From contig NZ_JAGQTN010000041.1 in assembly GCF_020438995.1 (NCBI RefSeq), positions 48,486-112,485 of the forward strand: a stretch of DNA of 64,000 nucleotides, in the 5' to 3' direction. The translations under genes and the position numbers were made by a program. Shown in pieces: positions 17,831 to 25,630 of the stretch (within the stretch, counting starts at the first letter, position 1; each line of letters opens with the position of its first letter). The notes beneath the pieces were generated by a model. It made no database searches and was not told where the DNA came from. It saw only the letters and a program-made list of their open reading frames with translations. This stretch comes from Gordonia sp. (in: high G+C Gram-positive bacteria) (GTDB lineage: Bacteria; Actinomycetota; Actinomycetes; Mycobacteriales; Mycobacteriaceae).

Positions 17831-19291
17831 CGAGTCGAGGAACGATCCGCTGCCGGCCAGCGCCACCGCGCCGAGCATCAGCAGCATCCCGGGTCCGAGC
17901 CCGATGAGAATATTGCGCAGGCTCGATGCCGACGCCGTCTGCGGTGCCGGAGCGGCATCGACGGTGGTGTCGGACGCCGACGATCCGCCGCCCTGACCCG
18001 AACCATCCGATGTGCCGCCGGACCCCGGTGAGTTTCCGGAACTGCCGCCGCCACCGGAAGCCGCGCCGATGCCCGCGGCCGCGGTTGCCTCACCCGAGCC
18101 GTTTCCGCCACCGCTGCCACCGCCGGAGCTGTTTCCGCCACCGCCGCCGCCGGAACCGCGACGCGGTCGGGAATCCCGCGACGCCGGGGCCGTCGGCACG
18201 GCTCGATTATCGGACTCGTCGTCGGCAGCGGCCGAGGAATCGTCGCTGCCGTCCGAGTTTGACCTATCAGAGTTCGACCTATCAGGGTTCGATGAGGAAC
18301 CCGTCCGCGGACCGAGGGCGACGACGTGCGGCAGACGCCTCGGCGGCCGGGAGCCGGACTGTCCCGTGGAAGTAGCGCCGGACGTACCGGTTGTCGTCTC
18401 GGTGGTTGTTGTCCCTGTGGTTGTTGTCCCTGTGGTTGTCGTCCCAGTGGTTGTTTCGGTTGTCGTCGTTTCCGACGTTGTCGTGCTCGTGGTTGGGGTC
18501 GTCGTGCTCGTGGTCGGGGGTGTCGTCGTGGTCGGGGTTCCGCCGCAATGATGGTGGCAATTACCGGGGCCGCCGGGGTTGTGCCCGCCGCCGTTTCCTG
18601 GCCCGTTGCCGGGGCCGTTACCGCCGTGCCCGGGTCCGTTGTTGCCTGATCCGCCGTGGCCAGGTCCGTTGCTACCGCCGTTGCCGCCGTGCCCGGGTCC
18701 GTTGTTGCCTGATCCGCCGTGGCCAGGTCCGTTGCTACCGCCGTTGCCGCCGTGCCCGGGTCCGTTGCTGTTGCCTGAGTTGCCGCCGTTATTGCCGGGT
18801 CCGTTCCCGTGTCCGCCGTTGTTGCCGGAACCGTTGTTGTTGTTGCCGGAACCGTTGTTGCCCGAGTGACCGCCGTTGCCGAGACCGCTGCCGCCGTTGC
18901 CGGGACCGCTGCCGCCGCTACCGGGTCCGCTGCCGCCGTTGCCGGGTCCGCCGTTGCCGGGTCCGCTGCCGCCGCTACCGGATCCGCCGTTGCCGGGACC
19001 GCCGTTGTTGTTGCCAGGTCCGTTGTTGCCACCCGTGTGACCGTTGCCACCATTGTGATTGCCGCCACCGCCCTGGCCGCCGCCACCGCCCTGGTTACCG
19101 CCACCACTCTGGTTGCCGCCACCACTCTGATTACCGCCGCCGGACTGCGGAGTACCGCCTCCGTGGTCCTCGGGACCGGCCATGCTCAGACCAGCGCCGA
19201 GCAGGAGCAGGATCACGGACGCGACGCCGAGGACGGCGGCGGCGATCCGCCGCCGCCGGAGTCGTTGCGGCTGACTTACGCGGTGGGTCAA
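17807..19291 (-). CDS. Gly/Asn-repeat membrane-anchored surface protein
   Basis: The protein (494 residues from TTG 19291, which has GGAG 7 nt upstream) is mostly low complexity. An Arg-rich N-terminus and hydrophobic segment (AAAVLGVASVILLLLGAGLS) act as signal or anchor. About 190 residues of Gly/Asn/Pro/Ser repeats (GPGNGG, GSGNNG, NQSGGG) follow, then a Thr-rich block of TTTT-type repeats, a Ser/Asp-rich and Gly-rich stretch, and a C-terminal hydrophobic helix (ILIGLGPGMLLMLGAVALAG). This suggests a wall-spanning or surface protein anchored at the membrane. No enzyme motif is seen. The exact start is uncertain because repeats and GC bias keep several frames open. Confidence 0.6.
   Translation of the reverse strand: MTHRVSQPQRLRRRRIAAAVLGVASVILLLLGAGLSMAGPEDHGGGTPQSGGGNQSGGGNQSGGGNQGGGGGQGGGGNHNGGNGHTGGNNGPGNNNGGPGNGGSGSGGSGPGNGGPGNGGSGPGSGGSGPGNGGSGLGNGGHSGNNGSGNNNNGSGNNGGHGNGPGNNGGNSGNSNGPGHGGNGGSNGPGHGGSGNNGPGHGGNGGSNGPGHGGSGNNGPGHGGNGPGNGPGNGGGHNPGGPGNCHHHCGGTPTTTTPPTTSTTTPTTSTTTSETTTTETTTGTTTTGTTTTGTTTTETTTGTSGATSTGQSGSRPPRRLPHVVALGPRTGSSSNPDRSNSDRSNSDGSDDSSAAADDESDNRAVPTAPASRDSRPRRGSGGGGGGNSSGGGSGGGNGSGEATAAAGIGAASGGGGSSGNSPGSGGTSDGSGQGGGSSASDTTVDAAPAPQTASASSLRNILIGLGPGMLLMLGAVALAGSGSFLDSLRALARV
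18570..19145 (-). repeat. Tandem degenerate Gly/Asn/Pro coding repeats
   Basis: Short units of 9-18 bp (ccgttgccggg, ccgttgttgcc) repeat dozens of times; a near-identical block of about 60 bp (from tgcccgggtccgttgttgcc) is repeated at about 18629, 18689 and 18749. Copy number is likely to vary between strains. Confidence 0.8.
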
Positions 19292-19606
19292 GATCCTTCT
19301 CCAGGTTGCGGCGGGCCGGTCTAGCCGGGGTCGGGGCACCTGACCTGCAGCTGCCGGGCTGCGGGCAAGGGCCCGGCAGGTGCCGGGCTGCGGGCAAGGG
19401 CATCGGCTGATTCGGCGATCGAACCAGTGCTGCACTCACGTTCGTATGCCAAAGACTTCATCAAGTATATGGCCTGTTCCCAGCTGTGAAACGCCTCACA
19501 TTCCGCAGCGTCTGTGTCATCCGACCGAGGGACAGTCGTGTAAACACTTTATCTGGGTCGCCTCGACGTTGCGCAGCGTTGCGTTGGGGATGCGTAGGGG
19601 GCTTTA
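19292..19606. other. Intergenic region with direct repeats
   Basis: No gene recognised. A 21-bp sequence beginning TGCCGGGCTGCGGG occurs twice (19352-19372 and 19381-19401, 29-bp period). The last 130 bp, which are less GC-rich, should hold the promoter of the XRE regulator; a possible -10 is not distinct. Confidence 0.5.
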
Positions 19607-20227
19607 ATGTTTACGACAGCAAGTTTTGTTTTCCGGGGAGACGAATTGAGTTCACGAGGTACGGAAAAGCCAGAGGGCGCGGCCGCTCGTCGGTACGACG
19701 GCTCTGGGGAGCCGGTGCGACCCCGGCAGGATGTAGTGGATCCGGGATTGTTCGCGCGCCGGCTCGAAGAGCTGTTCCGCACGGTACCGGGTCCCAATGG
19801 CCGGGCATACAGTGCCAAGGCGATCGCCGCGCGATCCACCGAGCGTGGGTTCCGCCTGGGCGAGTCGTATTTGAGTCAGCTTCGATCCGGCAAGGCCAAG
19901 TCGCCGTCGTTCCGGACCGTCGAGGGTATCGCCGCGGCGTTCGGCGTCGACGTGCACTACTTCCTCGAGGATCGGGCCGCGCAACGCACCCGCGACGAGA
20001 TCGACCTCATGCGCCTACAGGCCGACACCAACGTCCAACTCGCCGCATTCCGGCTCGCCGGACTGTCCAGCGATTCGGTGACGGTGGTCAACGAGCTGAT
20101 CAAGGTCCTGCGCGAGCAGCAGGGCCTGCCGAAGGATCCGCCGGACCTGATGTCGTCCGGAAGTCAGGATCCGACCTCCGAGGCGCAGCGCCTGCGCGTC
20201 GTCGGTGGCCATCAGGCGCAAGACTGA
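19607..20227 (+). CDS. XRE-family regulator with EspR-like HTH
   Basis: The 206-residue protein has a helix-turn-helix at about residues 48-110 (AYSAKAIAARSTERG... ESYLSQLRSGKAKSPSFRTV... FGVDVHYFL). The YLSQLRSG recognition-helix pattern is the one in mycobacterial EspR. It is longer than EspR (132 residues) and lies in an operon with an ImmA/IrrE peptidase, so it is better viewed as the repressor half of a repressor-protease pair. The ATG at 19607 follows AGGGGG by about 6 nt. Autoregulation through sites upstream is likely by analogy with ImmR. Confidence 0.8.
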   Translation: MFTTASFVFRGDELSSRGTEKPEGAAARRYDGSGEPVRPRQDVVDPGLFARRLEELFRTVPGPNGRAYSAKAIAARSTERGFRLGESYLSQLRSGKAKSPSFRTVEGIAAAFGVDVHYFLEDRAAQRTRDEIDLMRLQADTNVQLAAFRLAGLSSDSVTVVNELIKVLREQQGLPKDPPDLMSSGSQDPTSEAQRLRVVGGHQAQD

Positions 20228-20269
20228 TCGCGCCGGGATTCGGATCGCTTCACGTATCGGGCCCTGCCC

Positions 20270-20824
20270 ATGCGTTTTGAACGAAAGCCGCACGGCGACC
20301 AGGGCCGACGCAGTGAACGGGCACTGCGGTCCCTGTGTCGGCGTGCGCTGCGGGGCCTGGACCTCGATCTACCGCTTGACGCCGCTCAATTGTGTGAGCG
20401 CTATGGCACTCGTCGAGGCCGCGATATCAAGTTGATCGCCTATCCGCTGCCCACCGCCATGCCCAACGGGGTGTGGCTGGCGGCCGAGGACGCCGACTAC
20501 TTCTTCTACCAGGCCAACACCTCGAAGATGCATCAGCAACAGATCGTCATCCACGAGTTCGGTCACCTGATCGCCGGGCATCAGATGCTCGGCGATCAGT
20601 CATCGGCGGCCTTGCTGGCCGGTGGGGCGCCCGACGAACAGGACTCCGAGGGCGCGCTGCGTCGGACCTGCTATTCCGACGACCGCGAATGGGAGGCCGA
20701 GATGCTCGCATCGATGATCCTGACCTGGGCCGAGGGTGCCGGCGACCGCGTCGGGGCCAGTGCGTCCGACGACGATTTACGCGGTATGCAGCGGCTTCTC
20801 GGTGGCCATCACGGCTGGCTGTAG
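20270..20824 (+). CDS. ImmA/IrrE-type zinc metallopeptidase
   Basis: The 184-residue protein carries the zinc-binding HEFGH motif (in QQQIVIHEFGHLIAGHQML) with a downstream acidic residue in REWEAEMLASMIL as the likely third ligand, typical of COG2856 / ImmA-IrrE proteins. In ICEBs1, ImmA cleaves the ImmR repressor, and in Deinococcus, IrrE cleaves DdrO. By position its substrate should be the XRE protein encoded 42 bp upstream. It is followed after 9 bp by a membrane protein gene. Confidence 0.88.
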   Translation: MRFERKPHGDQGRRSERALRSLCRRALRGLDLDLPLDAAQLCERYGTRRGRDIKLIAYPLPTAMPNGVWLAAEDADYFFYQANTSKMHQQQIVIHEFGHLIAGHQMLGDQSSAALLAGGAPDEQDSEGALRRTCYSDDREWEAEMLASMILTWAEGAGDRVGASASDDDLRGMQRLLGGHHGWL

Positions 20825-20833
20825 GTTGGTGCG

Positions 20834-21952
20834 GTGGTATCAGTCGGGATTTTCAACACCATCGCCCTGGTGGTGTTCACCGTCGCATTCTGTTGGCGTC
20901 TGGATCAGATACGGAAACACGGCGGCGGTTTTCAGGCGATAGCCCTGACCGTGTCCATCGCCGCACTCGTCATCGCCTTCGTCTCGGCGAACGGCGACGT
21001 GGTCGACGCCATCGACACGATCACCTTCACCGGCGCTGCCCGCGTCGTCTTCTACGCGATGCTCTCGCTCGGCGTCGCGGCGCTGATCCTGGTCTTCTTC
21101 TTCCCATCGCCGGGTGATACGCGTCGCCGCCGGATCGGTTTCGAGGCGGTGCCGCTGGTGGTGGCGCTGATCGGCCTGCAGGCGACGATGCTTGTCACGC
21201 CACTGGATCTGCGGACCACCGACCTCACCGAATGGAACGCCCAGAACGTCGCATTCGGCCTCTTCTTCCTCATCGCCAGCTGCTATCTCGGCTACGGGTT
21301 CGTCTCGTGCATCCGCAGCATCCGGCGGTTCCTCAGGACGGCCGACGGCTACCTCAAGGTGTCGCTGTCGTTGCTGGTGGCCGGTTTGGCCCTGCTGGCG
21401 CTCAGCTCGGTCACGCAGATCCTGTTCGTCGTCTTCGGAATGACCTCGCTTGCGCACGTGCCGTGGCTGCTGCGGTTCAGTCAGGTCACCGCCGTTGTCG
21501 GGGTGGTGCTGTTCCTGATGGGGATCTGCTACCCGATGGTGTACGGCAAATGGCACGCGTTCCGGTCCGAGCGCACGCGCGCCCGTAGCGACGCTGAGCT
21601 GGTGCCGTTGTGGCAGGTGGTGACCGGCGCAGTGCCCGAGGTGGTGCTCCCGCAGCCCGGCAAGCAGACGGCCACGGAACGTTTCCACCGGCGCATCATC
21701 GAAACCCGTGATGCCCTCACGCAGCTGAGTCCCTACCTGTCGGAGGACTTCGAGATCGCCGACGACGACACCCGGGTCACGATGCTCTACGATGCCGCCG
21801 ATTCCTACACCCATTACGGCAGGATCACCGGCGACGTCCGTCACATGTTGCCCGCCGAAGGTCAGGGCATCGACGCCGACGCCGCCCCGCTGGTGCGGTT
21901 GTCGCGGATCATCGCGATTGATCAGCAGGCGTCGGCGAAGGCGGTGGACTGA
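20834..21952 (+). CDS. Multi-pass membrane protein, MAB_1171c / DUF6545-like
   Basis: The 372-residue protein has about seven hydrophobic segments in residues 1-235 (starting VGIFNTIALVVFTVAFCW) and a soluble C-terminal domain of about 135 residues (ERFHRRIIETRDALTQLSPYL). This layout matches the actinobacterial MAB_1171c-type putative transporters, often next to XRE and ImmA genes. The function is unknown; it may be the effector controlled by the pair upstream. TAGGTT at 20822-20827 ends 6 nt before the GTG start and overlaps the preceding stop codon, so it may also have its own leaderless promoter. Its 3' end overlaps the convergent GDT1 gene by 31 bp. Confidence 0.75.
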   Translation: MVSVGIFNTIALVVFTVAFCWRLDQIRKHGGGFQAIALTVSIAALVIAFVSANGDVVDAIDTITFTGAARVVFYAMLSLGVAALILVFFFPSPGDTRRRRIGFEAVPLVVALIGLQATMLVTPLDLRTTDLTEWNAQNVAFGLFFLIASCYLGYGFVSCIRSIRRFLRTADGYLKVSLSLLVAGLALLALSSVTQILFVVFGMTSLAHVPWLLRFSQVTAVVGVVLFLMGICYPMVYGKWHAFRSERTRARSDAELVPLWQVVTGAVPEVVLPQPGKQTATERFHRRIIETRDALTQLSPYLSEDFEIADDDTRVTMLYDAADSYTHYGRITGDVRHMLPAEGQGIDADAAPLVRLSRIIAIDQQASAKAVD

Positions 21953-22626
21953 CCACCGGTGCGCCCCTGGCGCCGACCGCGATGAATGTAGGCGGCACCG
22001 ACCCCGACGAGCACGACCGTCGCCGACACCGTCGCGACGACGGTGACCGTGGATGCGCCGACCAGCCCGTCGGCCAGCAGCCATGCGCCGAACCCGAAGA
22101 ACAGCACCGCGGCACCCACGGCGATGACGCGCTCGGGCAGGTGCTTGCCCAACAGCGCGCCGACCGCGATCGCGAGGGCGTCGGCGGCCACCATGCCCAG
22201 CGTGGAGCCGATCCAGATACCGAGCCAGTCGTGGTCGGTGGCCAGGGTGATGGTCGCGAGCATCGTCTTGTCGCCCAGCTCGGCCAGGAAGAACGACGAC
22301 ATCACGGCCAGGAACACCGACGCGCCGACCCGGGTGGCCTTCTGTGACTCGTCGTCATCGAGGCTGTCGCCACGGATGGTCCACAGCCCGAACACGATCA
22401 TCGCCAGGCCCGCGAAGATCGACAGCAGGTCGGTGGGGATGGACAGGCCCAGGAAGTGACCGAAGAACACCGACACCGCGTGGACGGCGGTGGTCGCGAC
22501 CGTGATGGCCAGCAGCACCACCCACCAGCGGTACCGCAGGGCGTAGGTCATCGCCATCAGCTGCGACTTGTCACCGAGCTCGGCAACGAAGATCACGCCG
22601 AAACTCAGGAGCAAGGCAGAAATCAT
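21922..22626 (-). CDS. TMEM165/GDT1-family metal (Mn2+) transporter
   Basis: The 234-residue membrane protein has the two inverted family signatures, ELGDKSQLM near residue 17 and ELGDKTMLA near residue 117, inside six predicted transmembrane helices separated by an acidic loop (GDSLDDDES). Bacterial members export manganese and protect against excess Mn2+. The promoter region carries a DtxR-family operator, fitting metal control. TAACCT ends 7 nt before the ATG, so the message is probably leaderless. No yybP-ykoY riboswitch leader is possible with that start site. Confidence 0.9.
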   Translation of the reverse strand: MISALLLSFGVIFVAELGDKSQLMAMTYALRYRWWVVLLAITVATTAVHAVSVFFGHFLGLSIPTDLLSIFAGLAMIVFGLWTIRGDSLDDDESQKATRVGASVFLAVMSSFFLAELGDKTMLATITLATDHDWLGIWIGSTLGMVAADALAIAVGALLGKHLPERVIAVGAAVLFFGFGAWLLADGLVGASTVTVVATVSATVVLVGVGAAYIHRGRRQGRTGGQSTAFADAC

Positions 22627-22631
22627 GAGGT

Positions 22632-22663
22632 CCAGGTTAGCCAGACCTTACTCGACCTCGCAA
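22632..22663 (-). promoter_or_regulatory. DtxR/MntR-type operator on the GDT1 promoter
   Basis: On the minus strand TTGCGA (22663-22658) and TAACCT (22639-22634) form a promoter with an 18-bp spacer. The 19-bp TAAGGTCTGGCTAACCTGG (22650-22632) matches 14 of 19 positions of the IdeR/DtxR consensus TTAGGTTAGSCTAACCTAA and covers the -10 element, so a bound metalloregulator should block transcription. Confidence 0.6.
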
Positions 22664-22732
22664 CAGCTGGATTTGCCGAATCGTCGCAGGTAGGAGGGCC
22701 AAAATGGGAAGTTCGGGTACCCTGAATCCCAA

Positions 22733-22755
22733 GTTACGGTAACACTTACCGTAAC
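22733..22755. promoter_or_regulatory. Perfect palindrome GTTACGGTAA-CAC-TTACCGTAAC
   Basis: The 10-bp arms are perfectly complementary, and each arm contains the near-palindrome TTACGGTAA. It is AT-rich for this genome and lies 19 bp after the hypothetical gene's stop and about 70 bp upstream of the GDT1 -35. It could be a dimeric regulator site or a weak terminator. Confidence 0.5.
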
Positions 22756-22774
22756 GAGGCGCGATTAATGCTGG

Positions 22775-23296
22775 TCAGGCCGTCAACAGCATGGCCAGCA
22801 CAGCGGTGTCGGGGTCCGAACCCGGGTCGATGCCCACCTGGTTGCGCAACGTCACCACCGTGCCATCCGCCTCCGCCTCGGCCCACCCCGCGCGATGCTC
22901 CAGACCCAGCTCGGGCAGCCCCGGCAGCAACACGCAACCCGACGCCACCTCCGAACATTCCGGCAACGACGGCCGCGTATGCGACGGCGGATGCAGCATC
23001 AGCAACGCCGGCGGGTTGTGCAGAAACCGGCCCGCCTCGAGGAACGTGTCGTCGACGACATTGCCCACCGCGAGCATCATGCCGACGGCGTCGGGCTCAG
23101 CACCGGTGGGATGGTCCTCCACCACCCCGAAGATCGTGGTCGTGCTCAGAAAACCCGGCCGACACGCGATACGCACTGACGCCACCAGCGTCTGCGTCCA
23201 CTCCAGCGTCGACGCCGGCCAGCGACCCGAGATCAGGATTCCGTTCAACTTCCCACCCTCATGAAAAGGCGTGAGACCGATGGGAACAGCAGACAT
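22775..23296 (-). CDS. Conserved-looking hypothetical protein, 173 residues
   Basis: The ATG at 23296 has GGAAGGAG about 7 nt upstream and codon positions are GC3-rich on this strand, so the frame is favoured over two overlapping plus-strand frames. The protein has alternating beta-strand-like and turn segments (GILISGRWPAS, TIFGVVEDHP, PDAVGMMLAVGNVV) and three cysteines; no signal peptide, membrane helix or known motif is seen. It is probably monocistronic, with the palindrome at 22733-22755 after its stop. Confidence 0.55.
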   Translation of the reverse strand: MSAVPIGLTPFHEGGKLNGILISGRWPASTLEWTQTLVASVRIACRPGFLSTTTIFGVVEDHPTGAEPDAVGMMLAVGNVVDDTFLEAGRFLHNPPALLMLHPPSHTRPSLPECSEVASGCVLLPGLPELGLEHRAGWAEAEADGTVVTLRNQVGIDPGSDPDTAVLAMLLTA

Positions 23297-23545
23297 CGCA
23301 CAACTCCTTCCACACGAACCGTGTGATCAAGAATCGTCCGGTCCGGCGCGGCCGACAAGTGGAACACGCATTATTTACACAAACAGCCGACTGCCGGCGG
23401 GCTGGGATGTGGTGACGCCAGGCGGGGGTCTCACCTGACCCAACGCGGCCCTTGCTTGTTCCTCGCATCACGAAGGGTCAGGCGACGGCGGCGCATGATG
23501 AGACCGCCACCGGACCTGCCTGCGCGCGCCAGGCACACTGGTCGG

Positions 23546-25630
23546 GTGCAGAAAAGCCAACCCTTACGTCCGATGGAGATCGCCTCGGTGGCGATCTTCG
23601 GTGGCGTCACCGTCGCCGCGGTGGTGATCGCGGCGGTCATTCCGGTGGCCACCGCGGTCGGACTGCTCGCGCCCGTCCCTCTCGCGGTGGTCGCCGCACG
23701 CACTCGCCCGCGCGCGCTGATCGCCGCGGCGGTCGCCACGACGGGCGTCACCTTCGCGATGGCCGGTACCGGCGCGGCGTCGGGTGTGTTCATCTCGGCG
23801 ATCATCGCGGGCATCGTCGGCGATACCAAACGCCGCGGGCGCGGCCTGCCGACGATTGCGCTGGCCACGCTGATCGCCGCACCCCTGATCGGCGGCATGT
23901 CGGTGGTGCTGCTGTGGATCCTCAAGCCGCTGCGCGAGTTGATGCTGACGGCGATGAAGAACAGCCTCGACGGCCTCGGCAACTGGGTCGGCCGGATTCC
24001 GGGTCTCGACGGCACCGAGGACTTCGTCAACGGCCTGACCCGCAACGCGGTCGACTACTGGTGGGCGTGGATCTGGATCTCCGGGACCATCGGCACGGCG
24101 ATCTCGATCGTCGTCGCGTGGTGGGTCCTTGGGGCCGTGATCGACCGGCTCGCCGACGTCCCCGCCGAGGACACCCTCGATCAGGGGCAGGCACTCGCCG
24201 ACGCTGCGGCCATTGCGCCGTTGCCGCTGGTCGCATCAGGTATCGACTTCGCTTACCGAGACGGGGCTCCGCTGGTGTTGTCCGGAGTTGACCTGCGGCT
24301 CTATCCGGGCGAGTTCGTCGCGATCGTCGGCGCCAACGGGTCCGGCAAATCGACACTGGTCAAGGTCATCGCCGGCCGGCCGCCGACGCGCGGCAGCGTG
24401 CACCGGCCGGGTCTGCCGGGTCTGGGCCGCCGCAGCGGGACGGCGATGGTGCTGCAGCGCCCCGAATCGCAGATGCTCGGCTCACGTGTGGCCGACGACC
24501 TGGTCTGGGGGCTGCCCGACGACGTCGACGTCGATGTGGAGGCACTGCTCGCCGAGGTCGGGCTCGCCGGCTTCGGTCAGCGCGAGACGTCGGACCTGTC
24601 GGGCGGGCAGCAGCAGCGGCTCGCGGTGGCCGCGGCATTGGCCCGGAGCCCGCAGTTGCTCATCGCCGACGAGGTGACGTCGATGGTCGATCCCCGGGGT
24701 CGCGACGAGATTCTCGATCTGCTGGCCGGGTTGCCCGCCCGGCATGGCATGACCGTCGTCCTCATCACCCACCGCGGTGTCGAGGCGGCCGCCGCCGACC
24801 GCGTGATCCACCTCGATCAGGGTCGCCTCGTCGCACATCCGCCGGACTGGATTCCGCGGGATGTGGCGGTTCCCGCGCCGGCCTTCGATGAGCCGCGGCA
24901 TCCCGGTCCGGCGGCGGACCCCGGGTGGACGCGTCCGATGCTCTCGCTCGACCGGGTCAGCTACACCTATCTGCCCGGATCACCGTGGCAGGTACGCGCT
25001 CTGCACGAGGTGTCGTTGCAGGTCAACGCCGGTGATGGACTGCTGATCGTCGGCGGTAACGGATCGGGCAAGACGACCCTGGCCTGGGTGATGGCCGGAC
25101 TGCTCGAACCGGGGCGGGGTACCTGCGAGCTCGACGGCGAGTCCGTCGATAAGCACGTCGGTGAGGTGGGTTTGGGCTTTCAGCACGCGCGACTGCAGCT
25201 GCAGCGGGCCAACGTCGGCGACGAGATCATGGCCGCGGGCGGTCTCGATGTGGGAACCACCGAGGTGGGCCGGGTGCTGGACCTGGTCGGCCTGCCCAGG
25301 TCGATCGCGGCCCGGCACACCGACTCCCTCAGCGGCGGGCAGATGCGCCGGGTGGTGCTGGCCGGGCTGATCGCCCGCAAACCGAAAGTGCTGATCCTCG
25401 ATGAACCGCTCGCCGGCCTCGACCCGTACGCACGGGAGGAGATCGTGTCGCTGCTGGCGCACCTGCGCCGCGGTGGGCAGACGATCGTGATCATCTCGCA
25501 CGACTACGACGGACTCGCGCGCGTGTGCAACCGTCGCGTCGTGCTGGCGGAAGGTTCGCTGCAACCCGAACACGGGCAGACCGAACAAGGGCGAACAGCG
25601 GGCCCCGACCTGGGAGGTAACCGACGATGA
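23546..25630 (+). CDS. ECF-type ABC transporter: membrane domain fused to two ATPase domains
   Basis: The 694-residue fusion begins with about five transmembrane helices (residues 10-210, similar to an S-component or DUF2232-type domain). Two ABC ATPases follow. The first has GANGSGKST, LSGGQQQR and LLIADEVTS (the usual acidic DE is present). The second has GGNGSGKTT, LSGGQMRR and LILDEPLAG. Energy-coupling factor transporters import vitamins or metal ions; the substrate is undetermined. GTG 23546 is preceded by CACACT at a leaderless spacing; the frame upstream is unlike protein. The EcfT gene overlaps by 4 bp. Confidence 0.88.
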   Translation: MQKSQPLRPMEIASVAIFGGVTVAAVVIAAVIPVATAVGLLAPVPLAVVAARTRPRALIAAAVATTGVTFAMAGTGAASGVFISAIIAGIVGDTKRRGRGLPTIALATLIAAPLIGGMSVVLLWILKPLRELMLTAMKNSLDGLGNWVGRIPGLDGTEDFVNGLTRNAVDYWWAWIWISGTIGTAISIVVAWWVLGAVIDRLADVPAEDTLDQGQALADAAAIAPLPLVASGIDFAYRDGAPLVLSGVDLRLYPGEFVAIVGANGSGKSTLVKVIAGRPPTRGSVHRPGLPGLGRRSGTAMVLQRPESQMLGSRVADDLVWGLPDDVDVDVEALLAEVGLAGFGQRETSDLSGGQQQRLAVAAALARSPQLLIADEVTSMVDPRGRDEILDLLAGLPARHGMTVVLITHRGVEAAAADRVIHLDQGRLVAHPPDWIPRDVAVPAPAFDEPRHPGPAADPGWTRPMLSLDRVSYTYLPGSPWQVRALHEVSLQVNAGDGLLIVGGNGSGKTTLAWVMAGLLEPGRGTCELDGESVDKHVGEVGLGFQHARLQLQRANVGDEIMAAGGLDVGTTEVGRVLDLVGLPRSIAARHTDSLSGGQMRRVVLAGLIARKPKVLILDEPLAGLDPYAREEIVSLLAHLRRGGQTIVIISHDYDGLARVCNRRVVLAEGSLQPEHGQTEQGRTAGPDLGGNRR

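Noticed and set aside
18391-19410. 339-codon plus-strand Arg/Cys-rich frame over the Gly-rich gene
   Set aside because: It arises from the same DNA repeats; the minus frame has signal, anchor and Gly-rich logic, whereas the plus translation (CRRCRR-type) does not look like a protein.
19607-20227. True EspR orthologue
   Set aside because: The HTH is similar and the syntenic neighbourhood is right, but the strand is opposite to that expected from M. tuberculosis order, the protein is longer and it is paired with a peptidase gene.
22768-23274. Two plus-strand frames over the 173-residue hypothetical gene
   Set aside because: The minus frame has a good Shine-Dalgarno sequence and better amino-acid make-up.
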